From NCBI RefSeq assembly GCF_002394865.1, contig NZ_DGUZ01000012.1, forward strand, positions 55,843 to 119,842: a stretch of DNA of 64,000 nucleotides, written 5' to 3'. Source of the stretch: Fibrobacter sp. UBA4297 (GTDB lineage: Bacteria > Fibrobacterota > Fibrobacteria > Fibrobacterales > Fibrobacteraceae). Numbering within the stretch: the stretch's first letter is position 1; each line of letters opens with the position of its first letter. The notes beneath the pieces were generated by a model. It was not told the DNA's origin. It worked only from the letters and a program-made list of their open reading frames with translations, and did not search any database. The translations under genes and the position numbers were made by a program. Below are positions 8,396-17,068 of this stretch, one piece after another.

Positions 8396-9613
8396 CTACG
8401 GGCGGACAAGAATACCGACAACATCTTCGAAATCCCCCACAGACAAAGTGACATAACCTACTCCGATACCAAGATTTTCTTGAACCGGGACTTTAACCCA
8501 CTCATTTGCATTTGCGGGGACAAGAACGTTCCACATGCGGCGCCCAGCAGAATCCAGAAGAGACAAATTCACATTGAACTCAGATTCCACACGGACTCGA
8601 AGCGGTGCGCCCTTCTTTGAAACGACTCGTGATGATAGTTTATACACAACAGGACCACTCTGAACTTCCCTAACGGCGCCAGCGTCTATGCCTTGCCCGC
8701 TTTGAGGCTGATATCCCGGAGTAAACTCGCGCTTCCTTGTTCGCGGATTGAATCCCGAAGGGCATGGGACTGTCGCCTTGCTCCAAGAAACGCTATCCGC
8801 AACACCATTATGGAAACAAAGGCTAAGCGAGCCCTCGCTATTGTTTAGATAACCTAAAGCAACCTGAATCAAACGGATATCCGGAATTCCAAGCGCCAAG
8901 CGTAATGCGGACGTATCCTTGCTCACAAGTATCGTCTGATACGGTCGAATTGAATCGCCCACATTCCCCAATGCACCACCTCGGTCACAAAAGCGAAACG
9001 CATCTAGCGGGAGCGGGCTTTGGCTTGCATTGTAGAGTTCCACCCATTCCGGCATCGGCTCTTCTGGGCAATGGTGAATCTCGGTTATCTGGAGTGACTT
9101 CGCCAATTTGGCAATCGATTCCAGAAACGGGTCTTCTTCGATACCAAGCTCGTATTCCGGATTCCCGTACCCAAGCGTTTCCGTGACAAACGCCCATTCG
9201 TCCGTCAAGCCAATGCGCTGTACCGCCTTGCCTGGTTTCGGCTGCGGGACTGTCACGGAATCCATGCACGAACCCGCCCAGACCTTCCAAATGGACTCCC
9301 GCGAATTCGGGAGCGAGATCTTCCCCAGCAAGCCGCACATGACGTCTTTGTGAGACGGACATTGAGACACGTCATGCACTAACACAAAACGTTCCGCCTT
9401 CGGCCAAGCAAACGCAAGAATTTCCTTGGATTCAAACCGTACATAAAGCGAATCTGACCGAAAATCATCTAGGCGAATTTCGACGAACTCCCCCTCTTGG
9501 TCAGAAACCGTTTTCGGATCCGGGAAAAATTCAACAAACATCGGACACGAAAATGCCGATGCACAAAAAGCCATGCCGCAAACAGCGACCGGCACGATAC
9601 CACATTTTTTCAC
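8396..9613 (-). CDS. secreted lamin-tail-domain protein with a possible type IX-like C-terminal domain
   Basis: The start is set at the GTG at 9613 because GGGAGG lies 5 bases before it; a TTG at 9640 is also open. A signal peptide (GIVPVAVCGMAFCASA) leads to two lamin-tail-like modules: FVEFFPDPKTVSDQEGEFVEIRL near residue 25, split here as a first partial copy, and ITEIHHCPEEPMPEWVELYN around 180-290 with FRFCDRGG. Such domains occur in surface and nuclease-linked bacterial proteins. The last 80 residues, with LSLLDSAGRRMW and GVGYVTLSVGD, look like a type IX secretion sorting domain. The role is inferred to be extracellular attachment or substrate contact. Confidence 0.7.
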   Translation of the reverse strand: MKKCGIVPVAVCGMAFCASAFSCPMFVEFFPDPKTVSDQEGEFVEIRLDDFRSDSLYVRFESKEILAFAWPKAERFVLVHDVSQCPSHKDVMCGLLGKISLPNSRESIWKVWAGSCMDSVTVPQPKPGKAVQRIGLTDEWAFVTETLGYGNPEYELGIEEDPFLESIAKLAKSLQITEIHHCPEEPMPEWVELYNASQSPLPLDAFRFCDRGGALGNVGDSIRPYQTILVSKDTSALRLALGIPDIRLIQVALGYLNNSEGSLSLCFHNGVADSVSWSKATVPCPSGFNPRTRKREFTPGYQPQSGQGIDAGAVREVQSGPVVYKLSSRVVSKKGAPLRVRVESEFNVNLSLLDSAGRRMWNVLVPANANEWVKVPVQENLGIGVGYVTLSVGDFEDVVGILVRP

Positions 9614-9661
9614 GACACCCTCCCGGGCGCGCCCCTCCAAGCGTAAAAACGCTAGCGAGAA

Positions 9662-10582
9662 TTAGTCGACTTCATAGTCGTTAGGGAGAATATAAGGAAG
9701 AGGGTTCACCGGGACACCGTTCTTCCAGACCTCATAGTGGAGGTGCGGACCAACAGATCTACCCGTGTTGCCCATATAGCCAAGAATCTGATAACGATGT
9801 ACAAACTGCCCTGGAGTCACGGCGGACATCTGCATGTGCCCATAGCGGGTCTTGAGACCATTGCCATGATTCAGGACTACAAAATTCCCAAAAGAGGAAC
9901 TCAGCTGGGAAATTTCAACCACGCCATCCGCCGGAGCGTAAATCGGAGTCCAGCGGTCATTCGCAATATCGATGCCCTGGTGCATCTTGCCGACTTCACC
10001 CGTCACCGGATGGATACGCGGCCCAAAAGCGGAAGCATAACGACCAGTCGTCGGTGAAATTGACGGAATGTAGCGTAAAACAGAACGACTCTGATCAATG
10101 TACTTAGTCAAAGAGTTGAAAGATTCTTCGTTGTTCTGGATTTGTCCAAAGATACGCCAAACATCTTCGTGCATCTTGGCGGTACGTTCAAAAACCGGGG
10201 AACTCTTGCGCAAAAGCTGAACATTCGGCTCGATATGCCCCCCTGTCGAGAGCTTACGAGAAGCTTCATCCGGCAACGGGAGTCCAAGCTTTGCGTGGAG
10301 CATCTTTTCGGCCTTGAAGAAATCACCGGACGTGTTGGAAATATAATCCACTGTGCTCTGGATTTGCGAAAGTTCCTTATTCAGCTTCTGTCGGCTCGAA
10401 AAGGCATGCTTCAAGACACCGTCATAAACGGACGTCGAAAGCACTTGCACAAGAAAAAGGACAAAACCGACAATAATCACGATTCGAGCAAAAAGCGAAC
10501 CGCGAAGAACAAAAGAAGGCACCTTCACGGTCAACGCCCGCGACGATTTCTGGAAGCGTATGGATGCCTTAACAAAATTCAT
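9662..10582 (-). CDS. M23 family metallopeptidase (LytM/NlpD-like), membrane-anchored
   Basis: 306 residues. A basic N-terminus, one membrane helix (about 29-50), a coiled-coil stretch (about 60-150) and a C-terminal M23 domain. The zinc ligands are visible: H and D in HQGIDIAND, and HLH in GPHLHYEVW; YGHM and the GRSVG loop are also present. Because all ligands are kept, it is probably an active peptidoglycan endopeptidase rather than an EnvC-type activator. It is cytoplasmic-membrane anchored and acts in the periplasm. It has its own AT-rich upstream region of 160 bases. Confidence 0.88.
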   Translation of the reverse strand: MNFVKASIRFQKSSRALTVKVPSFVLRGSLFARIVIIVGFVLFLVQVLSTSVYDGVLKHAFSSRQKLNKELSQIQSTVDYISNTSGDFFKAEKMLHAKLGLPLPDEASRKLSTGGHIEPNVQLLRKSSPVFERTAKMHEDVWRIFGQIQNNEESFNSLTKYIDQSRSVLRYIPSISPTTGRYASAFGPRIHPVTGEVGKMHQGIDIANDRWTPIYAPADGVVEISQLSSSFGNFVVLNHGNGLKTRYGHMQMSAVTPGQFVHRYQILGYMGNTGRSVGPHLHYEVWKNGVPVNPLPYILPNDYEVD

Positions 10583-10744
10583 CAGAGGATAATGTAAATA
10601 AATGGCATGAAAATTTCAAAGGTTTTATCCCTATTTTTTTATTACATGACATATATAGGAATTTTCCAGAAAAATTTTGTCACTTAATACATTATCAGCT
10701 GTATTTTCCGTCTAAAAACTACAAAAGTTGTATGTTGTTTTGTG

Positions 10745-11509
10745 CTAAATCGGGTTGTCAAAATCAATGAACTGTGACGGAATGCTGAGTTCTGTCTGGA
10801 TTTTTTCTGCAAGAGCGCTCACGCCAAAAATTTCAGAACGGTGGTGTCCGCACGAAACAAGGTTCACCCCGTTTTCCTGGCAGAATATCGGGATATCTTC
10901 CTTGATGCTCCCTGTGACATAGGCATCGCAGTTAAACTCCATCGCCTCGCGAATATCCGATGCACTACAAGCACCACTGCAAATAGCGACACGCTTGATT
11001 TCTTCGGTCCCATAAAAGAACTTGTTCTGCACGCCATGCACAAAAGCGCCACTCAGGCCATCAATTAGTTCTTCCCTCGTTGCAGGAGTATTCCATTCGG
11101 CAATTATGCCGATAGCGCGCATCCCGACATGGACAAACTCATGCACAGGATTTAGACCGAGAAGCTTTGCAATAACGGCGTTGTTACCGATTTCACGATG
11201 AGCGTCCAACGGCAGATGGAAACCGAACACAGAAATACCATTGTTCATAAGCTTGCGGAGACGTTCTGCAAACTTGCCAACCGGGAGCTGAGACTCCCCT
11301 TTCCAGAAACCATTCGGATGGTGAACGATAATACAGTCAGCATGCTCGGCAATGGCTGCATCGATCAACTGGTCGCGCAGGCTCACGCCCGTCACGATTT
11401 TGGTTACCTTGTCTTTAGCCTCGACACAAAGGCCATTTACACAGTAATCATTAAAGGATTTCGGGTCGAGCAGGTCGTCAAACCATGCAGTCATAAAAGA
11501 CAGATCCAT
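10745..11509 (-). CDS. Nif3-like dinuclear metal-binding protein (YbgI family)
   Basis: 254 residues, the usual length for the short Nif3 form. Metal ligands are seen in IVHHPNGFWKG (HH), FGFHLPLDAH (H and D) and VSCGHHRSEIFGV (H and E). The family forms hexameric toroids with a dimetal site; older annotation as GTP cyclohydrolase I type 2 is uncertain. AAGGAG lies 5 bases before the ATG at 11509, fixing the start. It stands alone between the M23 gene and the divergent metK. Confidence 0.9.
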   Translation of the reverse strand: MDLSFMTAWFDDLLDPKSFNDYCVNGLCVEAKDKVTKIVTGVSLRDQLIDAAIAEHADCIIVHHPNGFWKGESQLPVGKFAERLRKLMNNGISVFGFHLPLDAHREIGNNAVIAKLLGLNPVHEFVHVGMRAIGIIAEWNTPATREELIDGLSGAFVHGVQNKFFYGTEEIKRVAICSGACSASDIREAMEFNCDAYVTGSIKEDIPIFCQENGVNLVSCGHHRSEIFGVSALAEKIQTELSIPSQFIDFDNPI

Positions 11510-11733
11510 AAACTCTCCTTATTAAACTAAACATCCCGGCTCCATGCCAGAATCAATTCTCCACCATCCAACTATTTATCGTTAGCTATAGAAAATATAA
11601 ATACAAAAATTTTATTTACAACTAATTAGTGCGATTTTGGTCATAAAAAGTCATATTGGATTAAAATATCGTTGCCATAATCTATGCATTTAACTAAATT
11701 TACGCATAGAAAGAATTATTATAGGAGCCCCAA

Positions 11734-12927
11734 ATGGCACATTATCTTTTTACCTCTGAATCCGTTTCTAAAGGTCACCCGGACAAGGTCGCCGACCAGA
11801 TCTCCGACTCCATCCTCGACGCCTGCCTCGCCCAGGACCCGAACAGCCGCGTTGCTTGCGAAACACTTGTGAACACCGGTCTCGTTGTTATCTCTGGTGA
11901 AATTACGACCAAGGCTGTTGTTGATTTCCAGGAAGTTGCCCGCAACACCATCAAGAACATCGGCTACGTGAACCCGGACCTCCAGTTCGACTATAAGGGC
12001 TGCGCCGTGCTCGTCGCTATGGACAAGCAGTCTCCGGATATCGCCCAGGGCGTTGACGCCAAGGCTGCCGAAGGCAAGGAAGACGACAAGCAGGGTGCTG
12101 GCGACCAGGGTATGATGTTCGGTTACGCCGTCAAGGAAACCAAGGAACTCATGCCGCTCCCGATCAGCCTCGCCCACAAGCTCATGGAAGAAATCCAGAA
12201 CCTCCGCGAGAAAGGCAAGATCAAGTGGCTCCGCCCGGATGCCAAGTCCCAGGTCACCGTCGAATACGACGAAAATGACAAGCCGGTCCGCGTTGACACC
12301 GTCGTCATCTCCACCCAGCACGACGAAAAGGTGAACGGCAAGGAACTCAAGCATTCCCAGATCGAAAAGGAAATCATCGAAAAGCTTATCAAGAAGGTCA
12401 TCCCGGCCAAGCTCTTGGACAAGAAGACCCGTTACCTCGTGAACCCGACCGGCAAGTTCGTTGTCGGTGGCCCGCACGGCGACTGCGGCCTCACTGGCCG
12501 TAAGATCATCGTCGACACCTACGGCGGCATGGGCCGTCATGGTGGTGGCGCATTCAGCGGCAAGGACCCGTCCAAGGTCGACCGCAGCGCAGCATACGCA
12601 GCACGCTATGTCGCTAAGAACATTGTCGCAGCAGGCCTCGCCTACCGTTGCGAAGTGCAGCTCGCTTACGCTATCGGCTACTCCAAGCCGGTTTCCGTGC
12701 TCGTGAACACGTTCGGCACTGGCAAGATCGACGACCGCAAGATCGAAGCAATTGTCGCACAAAACTTCGACCTCTCTCCGGCCGGCATCGAAAAGATGCT
12801 CGACCTCCGCAAGCCGGGTTACGTCGCAACCGCCGCTCTCGGCCACTTTGGCCGTACCGGCGCCCGCTTCACGTGGGAAAAGACCGACAAGGCCGAAGCT
12901 TTGAAGAAGGCCGCAGAAGCCGTCTAA
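11734..12927 (+). CDS. metK: S-adenosylmethionine synthetase
   Basis: Makes S-adenosylmethionine from methionine and ATP in the cytoplasm. 397 residues, with the N-terminal signature SESVSKGHPDKVADQISD, the ATP loop GAGDQGMMFGYA, and the glycine loop GGGAFSGKDPSKVDRSAAYA. The start is supported by TAGGAG 6 bases upstream. Codon use is strongly biased to C-ending codons (GGC, GAC, AAG, CTC), as in highly expressed genes. The 200-base upstream region was read for SAM-I and SAM-II riboswitch features; neither a K-turn nor a terminator-like stem was seen. Confidence 0.97.
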   Translation: MAHYLFTSESVSKGHPDKVADQISDSILDACLAQDPNSRVACETLVNTGLVVISGEITTKAVVDFQEVARNTIKNIGYVNPDLQFDYKGCAVLVAMDKQSPDIAQGVDAKAAEGKEDDKQGAGDQGMMFGYAVKETKELMPLPISLAHKLMEEIQNLREKGKIKWLRPDAKSQVTVEYDENDKPVRVDTVVISTQHDEKVNGKELKHSQIEKEIIEKLIKKVIPAKLLDKKTRYLVNPTGKFVVGGPHGDCGLTGRKIIVDTYGGMGRHGGGAFSGKDPSKVDRSAAYAARYVAKNIVAAGLAYRCEVQLAYAIGYSKPVSVLVNTFGTGKIDDRKIEAIVAQNFDLSPAGIEKMLDLRKPGYVATAALGHFGRTGARFTWEKTDKAEALKKAAEAV

Positions 12928-12939
12928 AAAAAGGATGTT

Positions 12940-12986
12940 GTCATTCCCGCCTACCTGTCCTCGCTTGACGGGGACGAGCGGGAATC
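12940..12986. repeat. dispersed palindromic repeat, GTCATTCCCGC type
   Basis: GTCATTCCCGC (12940-12950) and GCGGGAAT (about 12978-12986) are inverted copies around CTACCTGTCCTCGCTTGACGGGGACGA. The same words recur in scrambled order at 29047-29117. It lies directly after metK and may help end its transcript. Confidence 0.6.
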
Positions 12987-13007
12987 TCCCGTTCTTTATC
13001 TACAAGG

Positions 13008-13036
13008 CAGACCGCATTCAAGCGGTCTGTTTTTTT
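13008..13036 (+). terminator. rho-independent terminator after metK
   Basis: CAGACCGC (13008-13015) pairs with GCGGTCTG (13022-13029) across a six-base loop, followed by seven T residues. Confidence 0.88.
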
Positions 13037-13056
13037 ATTTTATTCGAGGAGGAAAT

Positions 13057-13611
13057 ATGATCAAACGAATATTTGTACTCTTGCTTATCGCTGTAGCACT
13101 CGGATTCGGACAGGCAAAAGCCACCGAAGATAACGGACAAACGCTTTTTTACAAGGATTCCGTGCAGGCCATCCAGCATGCAGAATTCACGCAGGTAGAC
13201 TTTGACGGCTATTACCAGAACCTGATTCAATCCGAAAAGGATATGGTCAGCCGCGCAACCACGACAAGCATCATCAGCGGAATCACTTTAGGATTCGGCG
13301 TTTTCACCACGATTATCGCTTTTAGCGACAATAAGAACATCGACAAGAATACATGGACTGAAGTTCACAGGCAGACTTTACAAATTGCGGGCGTAAGCCT
13401 CACAGTCGCAGGGGCAATCGGTCTAGTATTCAGCCTTCGCGAAATTATCTGCGGCACCGGCGAAAATAGCAAACGTGCCTCGTACGAACGCGCCTACGAG
13501 ATTTACAAGCGCAGACGCGCCGAGCTCAAGGACGGCGCAAAAGTCATCGTGACACCGACAGTTGATCCCCTCGCGGCCGCAGCCGGATTAAAAATGGACG
13601 TGGCGTTTTAG
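13057..13611 (+). CDS. exported/membrane protein of unknown function
   Basis: 184 residues. A signal peptide (IFVLLLIAVALGFGQAKA) is followed by a polar stretch, two membrane helices (about 70-92 and 109-132) and a basic C-terminus. GAGGAGG lies 7 bases before the ATG, a strong ribosome-binding site. It has no recognised domain and its own upstream terminator isolates it from metK. Confidence 0.65.
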   Translation: MIKRIFVLLLIAVALGFGQAKATEDNGQTLFYKDSVQAIQHAEFTQVDFDGYYQNLIQSEKDMVSRATTTSIISGITLGFGVFTTIIAFSDNKNIDKNTWTEVHRQTLQIAGVSLTVAGAIGLVFSLREIICGTGENSKRASYERAYEIYKRRRAELKDGAKVIVTPTVDPLAAAAGLKMDVAF

Positions 13612-13716
13612 GTGAAATGCTGCAAATTTCGCAAAATGCGTTACGCAAAATGCGAAAAATCGCAAATTGTCAGTATATGACACTTTCAACTATTAAATTA
13701 TAGTTATGAGGTTTTT

Positions 13717-13869
13717 ATGCTGACGACATTCCTTATCATTTTTGCAGTCCTTGCCATTTTAGGGCTTGGAGGTGTGGGCGAAGCCTGCGCCATAACGCTG
13801 TTGCTACAAATCCTCCCCTTCCTGATTATCGTCGGGATTGTCTGTTGCCTATGGTTCTGCGGAGGGTAG
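13717..13869 (+). CDS. 50-residue membrane peptide
   Basis: ATG at 13717, stop TAG at 13867-13869. Two hydrophobic segments (LTTFLIIFAVLAILGLGG and ITLLLQILPFLIIVGIVCCLW) are joined by VGEACA. GAGG sits 6 bases before the start. The size and layout resemble small phage- or TA-associated membrane peptides, but no family is recognised. It lies directly ahead of the AbiEi/AbiEii pair. Confidence 0.5.
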   Translation: MLTTFLIIFAVLAILGLGGVGEACAITLLLQILPFLIIVGIVCCLWFCGG

Positions 13870-13946
13870 AATTATCATAAATACAATCAAAAATATATTG
13901 ATTTTCTCCAGTAACTATATTATTTTTATAGTTATTGGAGGAAATT

Positions 13947-14522
13947 GTGATAAGGACAGCCTCAGAAATTCTTTCAACGCTGAGTCAAGAGTACAAGCAA
14001 CCGCAAATGAAATTGCGGCAAATGACTCAACATGGAGAATTTTTCAAGATTATACGAGGTCTTTACGAAACCGATCGCAACACACCTGGCGAAGTTCTTG
14101 CCGGAGCCATTTACGGACCATCATACCTGTCGTTCGAATACGCCCTATCCAGACACGGACTCATTCCCGAACGAGTAAACTTATACACGTCAGCATCATT
14201 CCAAAAGAACAAAAACAAGCTATACCAAACACCCTTCGGCGAGTTTTCATACTCCGACATTCCGACCGATGTATTCCCTCACGGAGTCAATATCGAGAAT
14301 ATAGAAGACCGCCCCTACGCTATGGCAACTTGCGAAAAGGCGCTTTGCGACAGACTCTACAAGGAAAGTCCTATCACTAGCAAGCGCGCTATGGAATCAT
14401 TTTTATTTGAGAATTTGCGAATTGAAAACGAGGACTTCAACAACTTAGATTTTAACTTTATCCACAAAATTGCACTTTTATACAAAAAGAAGAATCTTTA
14501 CATTCTTTCTAAAATGAGGTAA
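13947..14522 (+). CDS. AbiEi-like antitoxin of a type IV toxin-antitoxin pair
   Basis: Predicted to repress the operon and neutralise the AbiEii toxin. The start is taken as GTG at 13947 because TTGGAGG lies 6 bases before it; a TTG at 13935 would be inside that site. The N-terminal 60 residues look like a winged helix (TASEILSTLSQ, KLRQMTQHGEFFKIIRGLYE), followed by LAGAIYGPSYLSFEYALSRHGLIPE, the AbiEi core. The toxin gene starts two bases after its stop. Confidence 0.82.
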   Translation: MIRTASEILSTLSQEYKQPQMKLRQMTQHGEFFKIIRGLYETDRNTPGEVLAGAIYGPSYLSFEYALSRHGLIPERVNLYTSASFQKNKNKLYQTPFGEFSYSDIPTDVFPHGVNIENIEDRPYAMATCEKALCDRLYKESPITSKRAMESFLFENLRIENEDFNNLDFNFIHKIALLYKKKNLYILSKMR

Positions 14523-14524
14523 AC

Positions 14525-15388
14525 ATGGCAAGTGTAATAGAATCAATGCTCACAAAATACAACTGCAAAAACATATCTGACTACCGCAACGCACTCAAAG
14601 AAATTGCACAGGAAGTCGCTCTATGCGGACTCTCGCGAGGCGGCTTTTTCGAAAAAGCCGCATTTTATGGAGGAACAGCCCTCCGAATTTTCTATGGACT
14701 AGACCGTTTCTCGGAAGATATGGATTTTTCGTTAATCCAAGTTGATGAAAAATTTGAACTGCCACATTATTTTGATATCCTTGAGCAAGAACTCCAAGCA
14801 GTCGGCTTGGAAATGACCGTCGAAAGCAAGATTAAATCACTCGATTCGCAAGTACAATCTGCATTCTTAAAGGGAAATACGCTAAAGCACCTACTGAAAA
14901 TTATGCCAACCAAGCATTCACCATTGCCCATACCAAGCAATGAAATTTTGAAAATCAAATTTGAGGTGGACACAAATCCACCTGAACTGGCGACATTTGA
15001 AAACAAGTATCGACTTTTGCCATCCCCTTTTGCGGTCAAACTTTACGATAAAGCATCTCTTTTTGCAGGAAAACTCCATGCTTTGCTTTGTCGCGGTTGG
15101 AAAAACCGGGTCAAAGGACGCGATTTCTATGATTTCGTTTGGTACGTTTCTCAGAATACCAGTGTCAATCTACCACACTTGCAAAAGCGCATGGAACAGA
15201 CCGGACATTGGAATTCTACAGAAATCTTAACAACTGCTAAATTGAAAACACTATTAAAAGAACGATTCCACGCAGTCGATTTCAACGAAGCTAAGCGAGA
15301 TGTTCAACCATTTATCGCCGACTCATCAAAGCTTGCCCTATGGAGTACAGATTTTTTCTGCGCCTTAACAGACGAATGGAAGGGGTAA
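14525..15388 (+). CDS. AbiEii/AbiGii-family nucleotidyltransferase toxin
   Basis: 287 residues. The nucleotidyltransferase signature is present: FYGGTALRIFYGLDRFSEDMDFSL is split here as GGTALRIFYG, then RFSEDMDF, giving the metal-binding aspartates, and a later K-rich region KLYDKASLFAGKLHALLCRGWKNRVKGRDFYD carries the conserved K and RD.YD. Relatives transfer nucleotides to tRNA acceptor ends and cause phage-triggered growth arrest. Two bases separate it from its antitoxin. The base composition is more AT-rich than the surrounding core genes. Confidence 0.88.
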   Translation: MASVIESMLTKYNCKNISDYRNALKEIAQEVALCGLSRGGFFEKAAFYGGTALRIFYGLDRFSEDMDFSLIQVDEKFELPHYFDILEQELQAVGLEMTVESKIKSLDSQVQSAFLKGNTLKHLLKIMPTKHSPLPIPSNEILKIKFEVDTNPPELATFENKYRLLPSPFAVKLYDKASLFAGKLHALLCRGWKNRVKGRDFYDFVWYVSQNTSVNLPHLQKRMEQTGHWNSTEILTTAKLKTLLKERFHAVDFNEAKRDVQPFIADSSKLALWSTDFFCALTDEWKG

Positions 15389-15466
15389 AAGTTTCAAAAT
15401 AGGAGGAAAATGAGCAAGACTTGCATTCAGTAAAATTTTAAAGTATTTTGCTGAATGTAATTCTTT

Positions 15467-15655
15467 ATGAAAAACTTTATTCCTCAATCAAACACTAACA
15501 AGAAACGACGTCGCAACCGTTCTAGCAATCTATCCATAGCAACAATTAGAGCAATGGAAGAAGGTAATAAAATTTACGAGAATTTCAAAAAAGATTCTTC
15601 CACTCTAAAAGCATGTACGGTCAAAGAAGCCTTTCGCGAAATGAAATCATGGTAG
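15467..15655 (+). CDS. small basic protein, possible orphan antitoxin
   Basis: 62 residues. The first 25 are basic (NKKRRRNRSSNLS). The tail TIRAMEEGNKIYENF...CTVKEAFREM weakly resembles the C-terminal part of RelB/DinJ-type antitoxins (AMaEa...syeElle.L). No toxin gene follows; the next gene is on the other strand. No clear Shine-Dalgarno sequence is seen. Frame and position next to AbiE support a real small gene, but this is uncertain. Confidence 0.4.
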   Translation: MKNFIPQSNTNKKRRRNRSSNLSIATIRAMEEGNKIYENFKKDSSTLKACTVKEAFREMKSW

Positions 15656-15667
15656 GCTACATTTCTA

Positions 15668-16417
15668 CTAATCTACAGAAACCTTAAGCCACTCTGTCAC
15701 TTGATTGGCAATAGAGCGAACATCGTCAATGGAAAGAGTTTCCTTAGCATTCTTAAAAAATTTGGGGAATCCTGATTCATTTAGAATCCAATACTTTGAA
15801 AAATCTTTTGCAGGATTTTCAATATACGCCCCAATAATAATCGCAACTTTTTGAACAGGATAATTCCGTCCGCATAGCGACTCCAGTTTCTCAGAAATAA
15901 AGTTCGCTTCACCATCCATCTGATTCAAAAGGGTTTTGCAAACACGCCCATTAAACAACAATTTTCCATCCTGATATAAAAACTTATACCCCTTTTTTCT
16001 ATCGTAATGTTTCGTTTCAATGGTAAAAATTCCACGAGTGCTAATAATCAGATGATCAACATTGAAGCAATCACCACAAACATCGTGGAACACCCGAACA
16101 GAATCAGAACTCAGCTTATTTAGCATCTCACCAACTAAACGCTCGCCTTCCATTCCCTTGTAGCAATTACGCATATGCTTAATAAGCTTTAGAGTCTTGC
16201 GAACTGCATAAATAAAAAAGAGCAGCGTGAATACAGAAAAAGTTATTGCGAGACCTAGCGTTATATCCCAAACACCTAGGTAAAATAGCCATATATACAG
16301 AGTCAATAAGAAGAATGCCAAAAACATCGCCAAAAGGCAATAATATGTTTCAAAATCAGCATCTATTTTCTTTTGAAGCGATTCGCCTTGAACATGCGTA
16401 CGAAATTTTTTGCCCAT
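15668..16417 (-). CDS. NERD-domain membrane protein
   Basis: 249 residues. Two hydrophobic helices (about 28-70), then the nuclease-related NERD domain with GMEGERLVGEMLNKL, FNVDHLIISTRGIFTIETKHY, which is the family core (GE...V, DH, G.f.iETK). NERD proteins are predicted nucleases or nuclease-like modules, often in defence or plasmid contexts. AGGT precedes the ATG. It lies 8 bases after the preceding minus-strand membrane gene, with which it is probably co-transcribed. Confidence 0.78.
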   Translation of the reverse strand: MGKKFRTHVQGESLQKKIDADFETYYCLLAMFLAFFLLTLYIWLFYLGVWDITLGLAITFSVFTLLFFIYAVRKTLKLIKHMRNCYKGMEGERLVGEMLNKLSSDSVRVFHDVCGDCFNVDHLIISTRGIFTIETKHYDRKKGYKFLYQDGKLLFNGRVCKTLLNQMDGEANFISEKLESLCGRNYPVQKVAIIIGAYIENPAKDFSKYWILNESGFPKFFKNAKETLSIDDVRSIANQVTEWLKVSVD

Positions 16418-16425
16418 TACAAGAC

Positions 16426-17040
16426 CTATTCTTTATGAGTCAATGCTATAATGTTCATTATTAAAGCAACGGCAATTAACACCATTGAAAGATAAATTCC
16501 AGAACCAGGTGACACTGAAATTAGCCCCATAGCATCTGTAGATAGATTTCTACACGTAAAATATCCATCTAAAAAAGTAATCCAGATATACACTACCGAT
16601 ATACCAGCAGCAACTATAGCCTTAACAGTTTCATTCTTAAAACTAAAAACGGCAGCAGCAATAACACAAATAAAGATTCCAGCAACCCACGGAGAAGCTT
16701 CATAATGCGTTGAATTTTTCTTATACGAAGAATTAAATTCTTTAGCAATTTGATCTAAAGACCCAAGAGATGAAGTTCTTAGATCTCCACCAATTGTAAT
16801 TTCATAGGCATTAAATTCGGCTATAGGAACATCAGAGCATGTAATCGTAAAAAGAGGCAACACCAAAGCCAAAAGAATCAATAGATAAGGAATTCCTGCA
16901 ATACGATTCAACATACAGCCAAGCATTGTTGTCTTAGATTCAGACTTAACAGATTTATTTCCGAACTCTTTTTGGTATTTTTCATACGCTTCTTTCGGAT
17001 TACTCGGAAGCATAGATTGTTTCATTTCATCTAAAGTCAT
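16426..17040 (-). CDS. four-helix membrane protein of unknown function
   Basis: About 204 residues from the ATG at 17040, chosen because AGAGG precedes it; the frame is open to 17103 but that would overlap the upstream gene. A charged N-terminus (MTLDEMKQSMLPSNPKEAYEKYQ, split here as MTLDEMKQSML then SNPKEAYEKYQ) is followed by four hydrophobic segments. A polar loop with SSLGSLDQIAKEF separates helices 1 and 2. No family is recognised. It sits between a GLUG lipoprotein gene and the NERD gene. Confidence 0.6.
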   Translation of the reverse strand: MTLDEMKQSMLPSNPKEAYEKYQKEFGNKSVKSESKTTMLGCMLNRIAGIPYLLILLALVLPLFTITCSDVPIAEFNAYEITIGGDLRTSSLGSLDQIAKEFNSSYKKNSTHYEASPWVAGIFICVIAAAVFSFKNETVKAIVAAGISVVYIWITFLDGYFTCRNLSTDAMGLISVSPGSGIYLSMVLIAVALIMNIIALTHKE

Positions 17041-17068
17041 AGCAAATACCTCTATAGCCAAATATATC

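Noticed and set aside
11530..11733. Possible SAM riboswitch before metK
   Set aside because: Read for the paired stems and kink turn of SAM-I and the pseudoknot of SAM-II; no fitting stems, only AT-rich sequence.
11719..12846. 375-codon open frame opposite metK
   Set aside because: Antisense shadow of a highly biased gene; MetK signatures are decisive for the other strand.
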